A stretch of DNA of 64,000 bases from Odoribacter splanchnicus DSM 20712 (lineage in GTDB: Bacteria > Bacteroidota > Bacteroidia > Bacteroidales > Marinifilaceae), in assembly GCF_000190535.1 (NCBI RefSeq), contig NC_015160.1, forward strand, positions 3,782,001 through 3,846,000. Reading direction: 5' to 3'. Under the pieces are notes generated by a model. The model worked only from the letters and a program-made list of their open reading frames with translations. It made no database searches and was not told the origin of the DNA. A program made the position numbers and the translations under genes. Below are positions 19,279-27,743 of this stretch, piece after piece. The first letter of the stretch is position 1. Each line of letters starts with the position of its first letter.

Positions 19279-22200
19279 TTAGAAATTAACTGATAAACCG
19301 AATGTCACATTTGCCGGGAGGTGAGAGCCGCGTGAGGGTGAAAGGCTGCTGCCGTTCCATACTTCGGGATCCAGGTTGTTCCTATTGGCGGCCCAGTACC
19401 AAAGGTTCTGTATCTGTACATTCAGGCGGATACCTTGAATCATGTATTTTTTCAACAAATGTGGGGGAATGGTATAACCAAGAGTCACATCGCGCAATTT
19501 GATGTAGTCGCCTTTCTGTACATGTTTGTCGGCTGCACTCCAAAGGTCTTTTGCTTTCATGGCTGCCTGGTTTTGGAAAGCAAAAGCCGGGTTGATGTCC
19601 GGATTGTTGTTATCCTCTGCGCTTTTCCAGTAATTCATCAGGTCGCGGTCGGCATTGGAGGTGCGGTAAATAGGATGCTGTGCAATCAACATGCCTGCTT
19701 TTACATCGCGCATTACATGACCGCCGGCATAGATAAACATGAAGGAAAGATCAAAACCTTTATAACTTAAACGATTAGTAAATGATGCATTGAAACGTGG
19801 CTCGTAAGTACCCGAGTAAACTAAATCTTCCTTGGTCAAAAGGTCGGCAGATTTTACAATTTCTCCATTCTTGTTATAGGCGGTTGGAATACCGTTTTCA
19901 TCCAAACCAGCATAACGAACGCTGAACATGGAATTCATGGCATAATTTTTACGGGTGTTCAGTTTGCTATAGTAACTGTAAGCCGATTCATCAGAAGTCT
20001 CGACTTCAAGCACTTTATTTTTGTTGTATCCGAATATGAAGTTAGAAGTCCATGAGAATTCATTCGTTTTGATATTCTCACTGTTCAATACGATTTCTAC
20101 ACCTCGGTTGTACAAACTGGCAAAGTTCATCAACATGGAACTCCATCCCAGGGTCGGATCGGTGGAGAAGTCTCCCAAAAGATCACTACTCTTTTTGTTA
20201 TAGAATTCGACAGAGCCGTTCAAACGGTTTTGGAATAAATTGAAATCTACTGCGATGTTGGTTACTTGGGTCTTTTCCCAACGCAATGACGGGTTTGCCG
20301 GACTTTTGATATAGAATGCACTTTCGTTGGTAAAGTAGTTGTTCCTGTCTGCTGCGGCAATCAGGTAAGGACCGTTCTTTTTAGAAACGTTACCGTTGAT
20401 ACCGTAAGTGGCACGAAGCACAAGACGATCTAACCAATTGGTTTTGTTTTGAAACAGAACATAGTGGGCACCTACAGACCATAAAGGTTTATACTGATAT
20501 TTGGGGTCTGTACCGAAAAGGTTTGATTGGTCAATACGGATACTTCCATTCACGGTCAGACGGTTGTCTAAAGTATAGGATGCATTTCCATAGAATGATA
20601 CATAACGGTTGTCCACATGCGAGAAACCCGGAGTCTTGTTCTTGAATGAGAATGTTCCGTATATACTTTGAGTGCCCCGAAGCATTTGATTCAAGTCAAG
20701 CGCGTTGATTTCGCTGTACACCAATGTCTGATCATCGTATCCCAAACGGTAGAAACCGTTTTGAGAGGTAACGACTTTCCGCCGTTCTGCGCCGACAAGC
20801 ACTTGTAAGTCATGACGCTCGGAAAAGGTGTTGTTATAGTTCACCTGGGCACGCATCGTGTAGGAATTATTGTCCGTATTGGTCTGCACAATCTGTCCTC
20901 CGACAGGGATGTTGTATTTTAACGTACCGTTTGGATTTAATACGGCAGCATCGTTAATCATGGTTTTTACATCCAAAGCATTTTTCGTGTCATATTGCTT
21001 CGTGAATCCGGTGGTATTTTCCGTCTGGTAACGCAATTCGAGGTTCAGCCCGTCAATAATCTTGAATTTGGCTCCGAAATTCAAGTTCAGGTAACGGCTT
21101 TTTGCCGTATAGTGGCGAGATGCCATTTCATTGACCGGAATATAGGTCTCGTCCATCAACCCGATACTTTTCAAACGGTCGATTTCTGCCTGCGATTTGG
21201 TATTGTACATCTGGAGCGGATTGCCTTCGTCGTCACGCAACATATAATAGGAAGAGGTACCCGCATTCAACAAGTTCATACCCAACACGCCATTGTCGTA
21301 ATCTTCGGACTTATTGCTGCCGATGATGCCTGCATCCAAAGTAAACCACTTAAAGAGATTAAACGTATTTTTGATATTAAAACCTATACGTTTCGTTTTC
21401 TGTTCTCGTTCGTGTGGAGCGGTTCCGGTGTAGTTTATAGAAAAATTGTATTTGTAGATGTCCGAACCACCATTAAATGAAAGGTTGTGTTGGTGTGTGA
21501 TGGCCCTTTTACGAAGGAATTCATCAATCACTTGGTTGTACCTGTCATGTGTACGGTAGGGTTTCAATTTCGTTTCAAGTTCCGATTCGCTTAATTTGCC
21601 GTCTCTCCAATCCAGCAATAACAATTGCACATCGTTTTGGAAACGGTTGGCATCATAACGATTTACATTCGGGAAAGTTTGAATCAACATTTTTTGGAAG
21701 TCCACCAATTCCGAACTGGACATTTTGTTTGCATAATCCCTATCGGGGAGGCCTTGCAATTTGATACTTCCGTTATAGTTGACACGCGGTTTGCCTGTTG
21801 AACCGCTGCGCGTTGTGATAACAATTACACCGTTGGCGGAACGAGCTCCGTAGATAGAAGCAGCTGTAGCGTCTTTCAATACTGTGATATTCACAACATC
21901 CGAAGGGTTAAGCACATCCAATGGCGTAGTTTGGCTGCCCGGTTCTCCTTCAAACGGAATACCATCTACTACATATAACGGTGTCTTGTCGCCATTCAAG
22001 GTAGAGACTCCTCGAATCTGAATATTCCCGCGGTTCGAAGTCAATCCGGCCACCTTCCCTTCCAGACGATCCATAACGTTGGTTTGTAATTTCCCTTCCA
22101 TATCTTTGGGAGAGATGATGGCGAACGAACCGGTTGCCCGTTCTTTAGAGATGGTCTGGTAACCGGTGACGATGACTTCTTCGATCATCTTCGATTCCGG

Positions 22201-22818
22201 TTTCAGGTCGAAGTTGTAGACTTCCTGGTTAGGCATTACTTTCACTTCGGCATTGCTGTAACCGATGAAGGAGGCCACCAGCAATTGGCCCGCTTCTGTC
22301 GTTTTTAGCGTGAATTTCCCATCGACGTCTGTAGCGACACCTACTGTAGTACCTTTAAAGAAAACACTGGCTCCTACAATCGGATCTCCGTTTTCGTCTT
22401 TCACAACCCCCCGGATGGTTTGTCCGGCTTTAGCTCCTTTCTGATTGCCGGCTACTGCTGCCGGAGTCGGTTGTTTCCCTGCCGGAGCCAGCATAATCTG
22501 ATGATTGGAAATGGAGTAAGTGATGTCGGCAATGGCTCCCAATTGTTCCAAAGCTTTGTCTAAAGATACACCATTACATTCCAGATTAACTTTCTGGTTG
22601 ACATTGATGGTACTCGAGGAATAGATAAACGAGTGCTTACTTTGCTGCTCGATTTCTTTCAATACCTCTTTTAAAGATTGATTTTTAGCATGAATGGTGA
22701 TTGTAGGTTGCTGCGCCCACACCGCATTCCCTGACATTAGCACACATACCAGCAGGAATAAAAGCCGTTTCAGGTAGTTGCTTTTTCCGGCTGGAATAGC
22801 TGATACATCGTTTTTCAT
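19279..22818 (-). CDS. SusC/RagA-family TonB-linked outer-membrane transporter
   Basis: A 1179-residue transporter. In order it has a signal peptide (LKRLLFLLVCVLMSGNAVWAQQ), an STN domain (ITIHAKNQSLKEVLKEIEQQ), a carboxypeptidase-regulatory-like domain (IRGVVKDENGDPIVGASVFFKG), the SusC signature near EEVIVTGYQ, the plug with PLYVVDGIPFEG, and a beta-barrel ending in NVTFGLSVNF. The STN domain marks it as a receptor signalling through the FecR encoded upstream. The frame extends 28 codons further up to 22902, but that part runs through the terminator hairpin and lacks signal-peptide character, so the ATG at 22818 (MKNDVS) is chosen. Confidence 0.94.
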   Translation of the reverse strand: MKNDVSAIPAGKSNYLKRLLFLLVCVLMSGNAVWAQQPTITIHAKNQSLKEVLKEIEQQSKHSFIYSSSTINVNQKVNLECNGVSLDKALEQLGAIADITYSISNHQIMLAPAGKQPTPAAVAGNQKGAKAGQTIRGVVKDENGDPIVGASVFFKGTTVGVATDVDGKFTLKTTEAGQLLVASFIGYSNAEVKVMPNQEVYNFDLKPESKMIEEVIVTGYQTISKERATGSFAIISPKDMEGKLQTNVMDRLEGKVAGLTSNRGNIQIRGVSTLNGDKTPLYVVDGIPFEGEPGSQTTPLDVLNPSDVVNITVLKDATAASIYGARSANGVIVITTRSGSTGKPRVNYNGSIKLQGLPDRDYANKMSSSELVDFQKMLIQTFPNVNRYDANRFQNDVQLLLLDWRDGKLSESELETKLKPYRTHDRYNQVIDEFLRKRAITHQHNLSFNGGSDIYKYNFSINYTGTAPHEREQKTKRIGFNIKNTFNLFKWFTLDAGIIGSNKSEDYDNGVLGMNLLNAGTSSYYMLRDDEGNPLQMYNTKSQAEIDRLKSIGLMDETYIPVNEMASRHYTAKSRYLNLNFGAKFKIIDGLNLELRYQTENTTGFTKQYDTKNALDVKTMINDAAVLNPNGTLKYNIPVGGQIVQTNTDNNSYTMRAQVNYNNTFSERHDLQVLVGAERRKVVTSQNGFYRLGYDDQTLVYSEINALDLNQMLRGTQSIYGTFSFKNKTPGFSHVDNRYVSFYGNASYTLDNRLTVNGSIRIDQSNLFGTDPKYQYKPLWSVGAHYVLFQNKTNWLDRLVLRATYGINGNVSKKNGPYLIAAADRNNYFTNESAFYIKSPANPSLRWEKTQVTNIAVDFNLFQNRLNGSVEFYNKKSSDLLGDFSTDPTLGWSSMLMNFASLYNRGVEIVLNSENIKTNEFSWTSNFIFGYNKNKVLEVETSDESAYSYYSKLNTRKNYAMNSMFSVRYAGLDENGIPTAYNKNGEIVKSADLLTKEDLVYSGTYEPRFNASFTNRLSYKGFDLSFMFIYAGGHVMRDVKAGMLIAQHPIYRTSNADRDLMNYWKSAEDNNNPDINPAFAFQNQAAMKAKDLWSAADKHVQKGDYIKLRDVTLGYTIPPHLLKKYMIQGIRLNVQIQNLWYWAANRNNLDPEVWNGSSLSPSRGSHLPANVTFGLSVNF

Positions 22819-22860
22819 ATAAATTTGGTTAATTTGTTTAATGTATATAAAATACACATA

Positions 22861-22895
22861 AAAATGCGAATACCCTAAATCGATATTCGCATTTT
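22861..22895 (-). terminator. Intrinsic terminator between fecR and susC
   Basis: AAAATGCGAATA (22861-22872) pairs perfectly with TATTCGCATTTT (22884-22895), and A/T runs on both flanks supply a T-tract on the minus strand. It lies between the FecR stop and the SusC start. It would separate constitutive sigma/fecR expression from induced susCD expression, leaving about 40 bases for the susC promoter. Confidence 0.75.
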
Positions 22896-22921
22896 TTTTC
22901 AAAAAATTGAGTCCTGTAATC

Positions 22922-23911
22922 TTAATACTTATACAGAACGGCTGTTTTATCCTTTATTTCAAACCGGAGCAAGGCGACGTTATGCATGATTTCCAGTATC
23001 TGGGAAATGGATTCCTCGTGAAAACGGGCGGTAAATTTTTGATCCAGAATTTCCGGGTCTTTCACTTCGAAGGTCATGCCATGCCAACGTTCCAGCTTTT
23101 TCAGGACTTCCGCTATCGGTGTCTCGTCGAAAATCAACCAACCGTCTTTCCAACCTAGGATGGGTAAAGTCTCGGCCGGGACAGTCAGATTGACTTTTTG
23201 CCTCTCTTTTTTCTCTATCCAAATTCTTTCGTTGGGTTTGACTTTGATTTCTTCCTGTTTCGAATGCTTGGTCCGCAAGACGGTGATATTACCGGATAGT
23301 AATAGGGCAGAGACATTATCGTCGTTTTTATAGGAGGTCAGATTAAATTTAGTCCCTTTGACGATAACCTGAATTCCGTTTTCCAATTTAACGATCATCG
23401 GTTTTTCGGGATTTTTTACTACATCGAAATAACCCTCACCCGAGAAATTGATTTCCCGGCTGTCTCCGGAAAATTGTGCCGGGCATTTCAATTCACTGTC
23501 AGAATTTAACCAAACGATACTTCCGTCAGGGAGCGTGACCCGTCCTTTTACTCCTTTATTGGTATGGTATTCCAATTGGGCTAATTGCTGATTTTCCAGA
23601 AAATGGATTTCTTGCCGATAGTCATTGAATTGATAGAATACTTGAAAGGAAAGAAGCAGGATCAATGAAGCGGCAATGCCATAACCCAGGATTCGCCGGT
23701 TTTGTTTACGGTGGCGGATTTTACGGGAGTATTGTAGTACGCTCGCTTCCGGAGCTTTGGTCTCGGGTAACTTACTTATGACCCATGTGTTTTTTAATCG
23801 ATTGAATTTCAGTCGATTGTCAGGATGCTCTTCCAGCCAATTCAGGATCCTTATTTTCTCCCCCTCTGTCGCTTGTCCCGTTATATATTTGAGTAATAAC
23901 TCTTCATTCAT
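22922..23911 (-). CDS. FecR-family anti-sigma factor
   Basis: A 329-residue inner-membrane regulator. The N-terminal cytoplasmic region binds the sigma factor, and a single membrane segment follows (RILGYGIAASLILLLSFQVF, around residue 80). The periplasmic part has the FecR domain (LPDGSIVWLNSDSELKCP, GEGYFDVVKNPEKP) and the C-terminal DUF4974 domain (WKDGWLIFDETPIAEVLKKLERWHG). It sits between the ECF sigma gene and susC, all on the minus strand, the classic trans-envelope signalling order. It shares its architecture with the partial FecR at 1-654, but the two are clearly different in sequence. Confidence 0.95.
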   Translation of the reverse strand: MNEELLLKYITGQATEGEKIRILNWLEEHPDNRLKFNRLKNTWVISKLPETKAPEASVLQYSRKIRHRKQNRRILGYGIAASLILLLSFQVFYQFNDYRQEIHFLENQQLAQLEYHTNKGVKGRVTLPDGSIVWLNSDSELKCPAQFSGDSREINFSGEGYFDVVKNPEKPMIVKLENGIQVIVKGTKFNLTSYKNDDNVSALLLSGNITVLRTKHSKQEEIKVKPNERIWIEKKERQKVNLTVPAETLPILGWKDGWLIFDETPIAEVLKKLERWHGMTFEVKDPEILDQKFTARFHEESISQILEIMHNVALLRFEIKDKTAVLYKY

Positions 23912-23987
23912 AAGTATTGGGAATCTTTTTGGTAAATATACACTTAAATCTACAACTACCCTAAATAAAATTTTGGATTTTTTTAAT

Positions 23988-24581
23988 TTAAGTGAGTAAA
24001 GGGATTAATCCGAAACACAAAAGTATCAGGTAGTCTTTCAGTTTATACCGCATGTGAGCGAGTGCTTTAGTCATGTGGTATTCGACGGATTTGACCGATA
24101 AATCGATTTCCTGTGCGATTTCTTCATAGGTCATTTCCTGGTCCCGGCTCATTTTATAGATTATTCTCGTTTTTTCGGGCAGCTCAGAGAGGGCCTGTCC
24201 GATCAGTTGTTCCAGCTCCTGCATTTGAACGGTATCGAAAGTTTCGTCGGAAAGAGCCGAATAGTTAGCCATAGTTTCCCGGGCCGTCAGGTTATCGCTG
24301 TATTTTTGTTCTGCGATCTTTTTTCTTAATACATTCAGGCATTTGTGTTTGGCAATGGTTAGAATAAAAGCTTGTACGCTGAGGTCCGGACGGATTTCAG
24401 TTCTTTTTTCCCATAATGTAACGAACGTTTCCTGAGCAATTTCGCGGGCTTCTTCCGGATCGGGAAGATATTGCTGTGCAAAAAACAGGGTACGCGTGAA
24501 ATAATCCCGGTATAACCCTTCGAAGAAGGTCACTTCCGCTGACTTCAGGAATTTATGGATACTATTCCTTAAAGGTTTCAT
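23988..24581 (-). CDS. ECF-type RNA polymerase sigma-70 factor
   Basis: A 197-residue ECF sigma factor. Region 2 is visible as the segment with EEAREIAQETFVTLWEKR and AFILTIAKHKCLNVLRKK. Region 4 is ALSELPEKTRIIYKMSRDQEMTYEEIAQEIDLSVKSVEYHMTKAL, whose helix-turn-helix recognises the -35 element. The chain ends with a short hydrophobic tail (DYLILLCFGLIPLLT) of the type seen in Bacteroidetes FecI-like sigmas. It is followed by its presumed FecR partner and the SusCD pair, which it probably activates. A TATCTTTG promoter box precedes it. Confidence 0.95.
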   Translation of the reverse strand: MKPLRNSIHKFLKSAEVTFFEGLYRDYFTRTLFFAQQYLPDPEEAREIAQETFVTLWEKRTEIRPDLSVQAFILTIAKHKCLNVLRKKIAEQKYSDNLTARETMANYSALSDETFDTVQMQELEQLIGQALSELPEKTRIIYKMSRDQEMTYEEIAQEIDLSVKSVEYHMTKALAHMRYKLKDYLILLCFGLIPLLT

Positions 24582-24601
24582 GTTGTTTTTCTCCCGTTTT
24601 T

Positions 24602-24637
24602 ATGATAACACCACATTATCATGAATCGACAAAGATA
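24602..24637 (-). promoter_or_regulatory. Promoter of the ECF sigma gene with an inverted repeat
   Basis: The minus strand reads TATCTTTG at 24637-24630, matching the Bacteroides -7 box TAnnTTTG. An ATGATAA-N7-TTATCAT inverted repeat at 24602-24622 covers the predicted transcription start and could be an operator. No clear -33 TTTG is seen. Confidence 0.45.
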
Positions 24638-24711
24638 AATAAAAGAGAAAGAGGATTTTACATCGTATTCAAAAAGGTTGTGAAAAAATAATAAGATTCG
24701 GGTAGTCAAAT

Positions 24712-24741
24712 AAAAAAAACTGCCCGGTTTTCCGGGCAGTT
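24712..24741 (-). terminator. Strong intrinsic terminator of the oxidoreductase operon
   Basis: AACTGCCCGG (24718-24727) pairs with CCGGGCAGTT (24732-24741) around a 4-base loop. On the minus strand the stem is followed by a run of eight T (24712-24719 complement). It lies just beyond the stop codon of the gamma subunit gene. Confidence 0.9.
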
Positions 24742-24767
24742 CCCTCATGGTAAGGTGAGAAAAAGGT

Positions 24768-25319
24768 TTATAATTGATGAATTGTTTTAAGTTCGGCCAT
24801 ACCGGTTTGTACGGCTTCGATATTCATCGGTATTAAATTGTGGTGACGGGCCGGAAGAGATTTCTTCAACCCTTTCTCCAAATTATCCAGGTTAATAATC
24901 GGTTTTACTTTCAGGAATCCTCCCAATATGATCATGTTGAAGATTTTCGGATTACCTCCCTCAGCAGCCAGGCGGGCACCTTCGATCTGATAGATGTTGA
25001 TGTCTTTCCGGGTAGGATGGTGGGTAATACCGTTCGGATCGTATATCAGGGTTCCGCCTGCTTTTACCAGGGGCTCGAATTTATCCATAGACTGCTGGTT
25101 GAGTACAATGGCCGAGTCGAAGGCATTCAATACCGGTGAACTGATCCGTTCGTCACTGATGATCACCGTAACATTGGCTGTACCTCCGCGCATTTCAGGA
25201 CCGTAGGAAGGCATCCAGGATACTTCCTGATCTTGCATGATGCCGGAATAAGCCAGGATCTTTCCCATAGAAAGTACCCCCTGTCCTCCGAATCCGGCTA
25301 TAATAATTTCTTCTGTCAT
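24768..25319 (-). CDS. 2-oxoacid:ferredoxin oxidoreductase, gamma subunit
   Basis: A 183-residue cytoplasmic subunit of a CoA-dependent 2-oxoacid:ferredoxin oxidoreductase, which decarboxylates a 2-oxoacid to its acyl-CoA and passes electrons to ferredoxin. The glycine-rich start IIIAGFGGQGVLSMGKIL and the block SWMPSYGPEMRGGTANVTVIIS are characteristic of the gamma (KorC/VorC) domain. It is the last gene of a four-gene operon but is separated from the beta gene by a 90-bp repeat-rich gap, while the other genes are close together. The acid used (2-oxoglutarate or branched-chain oxoacids) cannot be decided from sequence. Confidence 0.92.
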   Translation of the reverse strand: MTEEIIIAGFGGQGVLSMGKILAYSGIMQDQEVSWMPSYGPEMRGGTANVTVIISDERISSPVLNAFDSAIVLNQQSMDKFEPLVKAGGTLIYDPNGITHHPTRKDINIYQIEGARLAAEGGNPKIFNMIILGGFLKVKPIINLDNLEKGLKKSLPARHHNLIPMNIEAVQTGMAELKTIHQL

Positions 25320-25340
25320 AAAAACAATAATTTACATTTT

Positions 25341-25403
25341 TGGTCTTTAGTCTCTAGCCTTTTAGCTTTTAGCTTCCAGCCTTTCGCCTTTAGCATTCTA
25401 GCC
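25341..25403. repeat. Heptamer-phased repeat (TTTTAGC type) within the operon
   Basis: The gap between the beta and gamma subunit genes is filled with repeated units such as CTAGCCT, TTTAGCT, TTTAGCT and TCCAGCC. It is low-complexity sequence with a period near 7 bases, encodes nothing, and resembles the repeats at 54869 and 59281. Confidence 0.7.
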
Positions 25404-25409
25404 TTTTTT

Positions 25410-26171
25410 TTAGATGTCTTTGATGTCCCCGAGCGGATATTTTTCAAACATATGTTCTTTCATCCACTTATTGGCGTCGACGGGAGTCATCTTCCAACCG
25501 GAGTTACAAGTACCTACAACTTCTACGAAGGAGAGGCCTTTTTGTAAACGGGTATTTTGGAATGCTTTTTTCAGCGCATTTTTTGTTTTCCGTACAGCAG
25601 CAGGTGTTTCTGCACTTTGACGGGTAACATAACAGGTTCCGTCGAGTTGTGCCAATAATTCGGTGATCTTCATCGGGAAACCATTCAGTTTGGCATCACG
25701 TCCGTAGGGTGTGGTCGAGGTCACCTGTCCCAACAAGGTGGTAGGAGCCATTTGGCCTCCGGTCATACCGTAAATAGCGTTGTTAATAAAAACCACTACG
25801 ATATTTTCTCCCCGGTTACAAGCATGCATGATTTCTGCACATCCGATAGATGCCAGGTCACCGTCTCCCTGATAAGTAAATACATATTTTTCGGGGTGCA
25901 GGCGGCTGATGGCGGTAGCTACGGCAGGTGCACGGCCGTGAGCGGCTTCAGCCCAGTCGATATCGATATAATTGTAAGCGAATACGCTACATCCTACCGG
26001 AGAAACACCGATGGTCTGATCCTGGATGTTCAGCTCTTCGATCACCTCCGCGATCAATTTATGAACTACGCCGTGAGTACAACCCGGACAGTAGTGCATA
26101 ACGTTGTCAGTGAGGAGTTTGCTCTTTTGGAGTACGAGGTTTTCCTCTTTTATAATGTCTGTTAGTTCCAT
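25410..26171 (-). CDS. 2-oxoacid:ferredoxin oxidoreductase, beta (TPP) subunit
   Basis: A 253-residue thiamine-pyrophosphate-binding subunit. YCPGCTHG near residue 30 is the cysteine-containing entry motif of this family. GDGDLASIGCAEIMHACNRG followed by NNAIYGMTGGQ is the TPP/Mg binding region (GDG...NN). It acts with the alpha subunit to decarboxylate the oxoacid. It starts 13 bp after the alpha gene stop, so the genes are translated from one message. The length fits KorB/VorB-type beta subunits rather than the single-chain pyruvate enzymes. Confidence 0.93.
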   Translation of the reverse strand: MELTDIIKEENLVLQKSKLLTDNVMHYCPGCTHGVVHKLIAEVIEELNIQDQTIGVSPVGCSVFAYNYIDIDWAEAAHGRAPAVATAISRLHPEKYVFTYQGDGDLASIGCAEIMHACNRGENIVVVFINNAIYGMTGGQMAPTTLLGQVTSTTPYGRDAKLNGFPMKITELLAQLDGTCYVTRQSAETPAAVRKTKNALKKAFQNTRLQKGLSFVEVVGTCNSGWKMTPVDANKWMKEHMFEKYPLGDIKDI

Positions 26172-26184
26172 CTTATCGTTCCTC

Positions 26185-27267
26185 TTAAATCTTAAATTTA
26201 TTTTTCAGTGCTTCCACGATCTCTTCCGGAGTAGGTACAACACCACCCATACGGCCGTAGAAATCTACTTTCACTCTTCCGTTGACAGCCAACCGTACGT
26301 CTTCAACCATTTGTCCGGCACTCATTTCTATTGAAAGGAAACCTTTGGTTTTAGCGCATAGATCCGAAATGGCTTGTGTCGGGAAAGGATAGAGGGTGAT
26401 CGGACGTAACAGTCCTACTTTGATACCTTCCTGGCGGGCTAATTGGATGGATTTTTGGCAAATACGTGCACAAGAACCGTAAGCTACGAAAATGTAGTCG
26501 GCATCCTCACAATTGAGTGCTTCGTAGCGGACTTCGTTGGCTTCGATTTCGCGGTATTTCCGTTGAAGTTTTTCGTTGAATACTTCCTGACGGTGTGCTT
26601 CCAGTTCCAAAGAAGTGATGATATGATGATTCCGGTTTTTCTTTTTACCGGTCAGTGCCCAATCGCCCGATATTTTTTCGATTTCTTCATCTGTCCATCT
26701 CGGCGTATAGTCCGGAAGGACTACTTTTTCCATCATCTGACCGATCACGCCATCGGCCAATACCATAGCCGGATTACGATATTTAAAAGCCAGCTCGAAA
26801 CCCAATACGACAAAATCACTCATTTCCTGAACCGATGCGGGGGCAAGAACGATCAGGTGATAATCACCGTGTCCACCACCTTTGGTCGCCTGAAAGTAGT
26901 CACTTTGTGAAGGTTGAATCGTACCTAAGCCAGGGCCTCCACGCATAACGTCGACTACCAAGCAAGGTAATTCCGCTCCGGCGATATAAGTGATACCTTC
27001 TTGTTTTAAGCTGATACCCGGACTAGAGGAAGAGGTCATTACTTTTTTACCACAAGATGCACCGCCATATACCATATTGATCGCGGCCAGTTCGCTTTCT
27101 GCCTGCAATACCACCATGCCTGTCTCTTCCCATGGTTTGCGCAGCATGAGGGTTTCCATGACTTCAGATTGCGGGGTAATCGGGTAACCAAAATAACCAT
27201 CGCATCCGCAACGAATGGCGGCTTCTGCGATTACTTCATTACCCTTCATTAATTTTACTTCTGCCAT
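26185..27267 (-). CDS. vorB: 2-oxoacid:ferredoxin oxidoreductase, alpha subunit (VorB/KorA-like)
   Basis: A 360-residue alpha subunit. Recognisable blocks are the N-terminal MKGNEVIAEAAIRCGCDGYFGYPITPQSE region, the pyrophosphate/transketolase-like domain (TSSSSPGISLKQEGITYIAGAELP, MRGGPGLGTIQPSQSDYFQATKGGGHGD) and the C-terminal domain with YGSCARICQKSI. The family is often annotated as 3-methyl-2-oxobutanoate dehydrogenase VorB in Bacteroidetes, hence the symbol. A 2-oxoglutarate role remains possible. In such anaerobes the enzyme makes branched-chain acyl-CoA or succinyl-CoA and reduced ferredoxin. It starts 18 bp after the ferredoxin gene. Confidence 0.9.
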   Translation of the reverse strand: MAEVKLMKGNEVIAEAAIRCGCDGYFGYPITPQSEVMETLMLRKPWEETGMVVLQAESELAAINMVYGGASCGKKVMTSSSSPGISLKQEGITYIAGAELPCLVVDVMRGGPGLGTIQPSQSDYFQATKGGGHGDYHLIVLAPASVQEMSDFVVLGFELAFKYRNPAMVLADGVIGQMMEKVVLPDYTPRWTDEEIEKISGDWALTGKKKNRNHHIITSLELEAHRQEVFNEKLQRKYREIEANEVRYEALNCEDADYIFVAYGSCARICQKSIQLARQEGIKVGLLRPITLYPFPTQAISDLCAKTKGFLSIEMSAGQMVEDVRLAVNGRVKVDFYGRMGGVVPTPEEIVEALKNKFKI

Positions 27268-27285
27268 TTTTTCGGTAGTTTTATA

Positions 27286-27513
27286 TTATTCTACATTTTT
27301 TTTATAGACAGTGATTACAGAGTCGGGACATACCAGACCACAGCTCGCACAGCCGATACAAGCTTCGGGATTTTTCATATAAGCATAGTGATAACCCTTT
27401 CCGTTTACATCCGGATTCAGCTCGATCACTTTAGTCGGACATGCTACGACACACAGACTACATCCTTTGCAATGTTCGGTGTCTACAACAATTGCTCCTC
27501 TGAATTTTGCCAT
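27286..27513 (-). CDS. 2[4Fe-4S] ferredoxin-type delta subunit
   Basis: A 75-residue protein with two classical CxxCxxCxxxC clusters: CKGCSLCVVACP and CIGCASCGLVCP. It is the first gene of the operon and supplies the electron-transfer subunit of the 2-oxoacid oxidoreductase encoded by the next three genes. No signal peptide is present, so it is cytoplasmic. The 230-bp gap upstream (27514-27743) is AT-rich and shows no gene or clear TAnnTTTG box. Confidence 0.93.
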   Translation of the reverse strand: MAKFRGAIVVDTEHCKGCSLCVVACPTKVIELNPDVNGKGYHYAYMKNPEACIGCASCGLVCPDSVITVYKKNVE

Positions 27514-27743
27514 AATCTTAATAAATTATAATTTGTCGAATATTGATGTAATATTATTACGCTTTGTTATTTAATTCGGGTATAAAATTACATTTTAAAA
27601 TCAAATCCGCAAAAAAAGATCAAATTATTTTCATTTTAAGCTGAAAACTGCACATCTCCCCGAAGAGTGAGAAAATATTTAGCTTTTTTTTGCACAATCT
27701 GTTTGTAAAGTGTGAATCTACAAGGATTTAAAATCATCACTCC

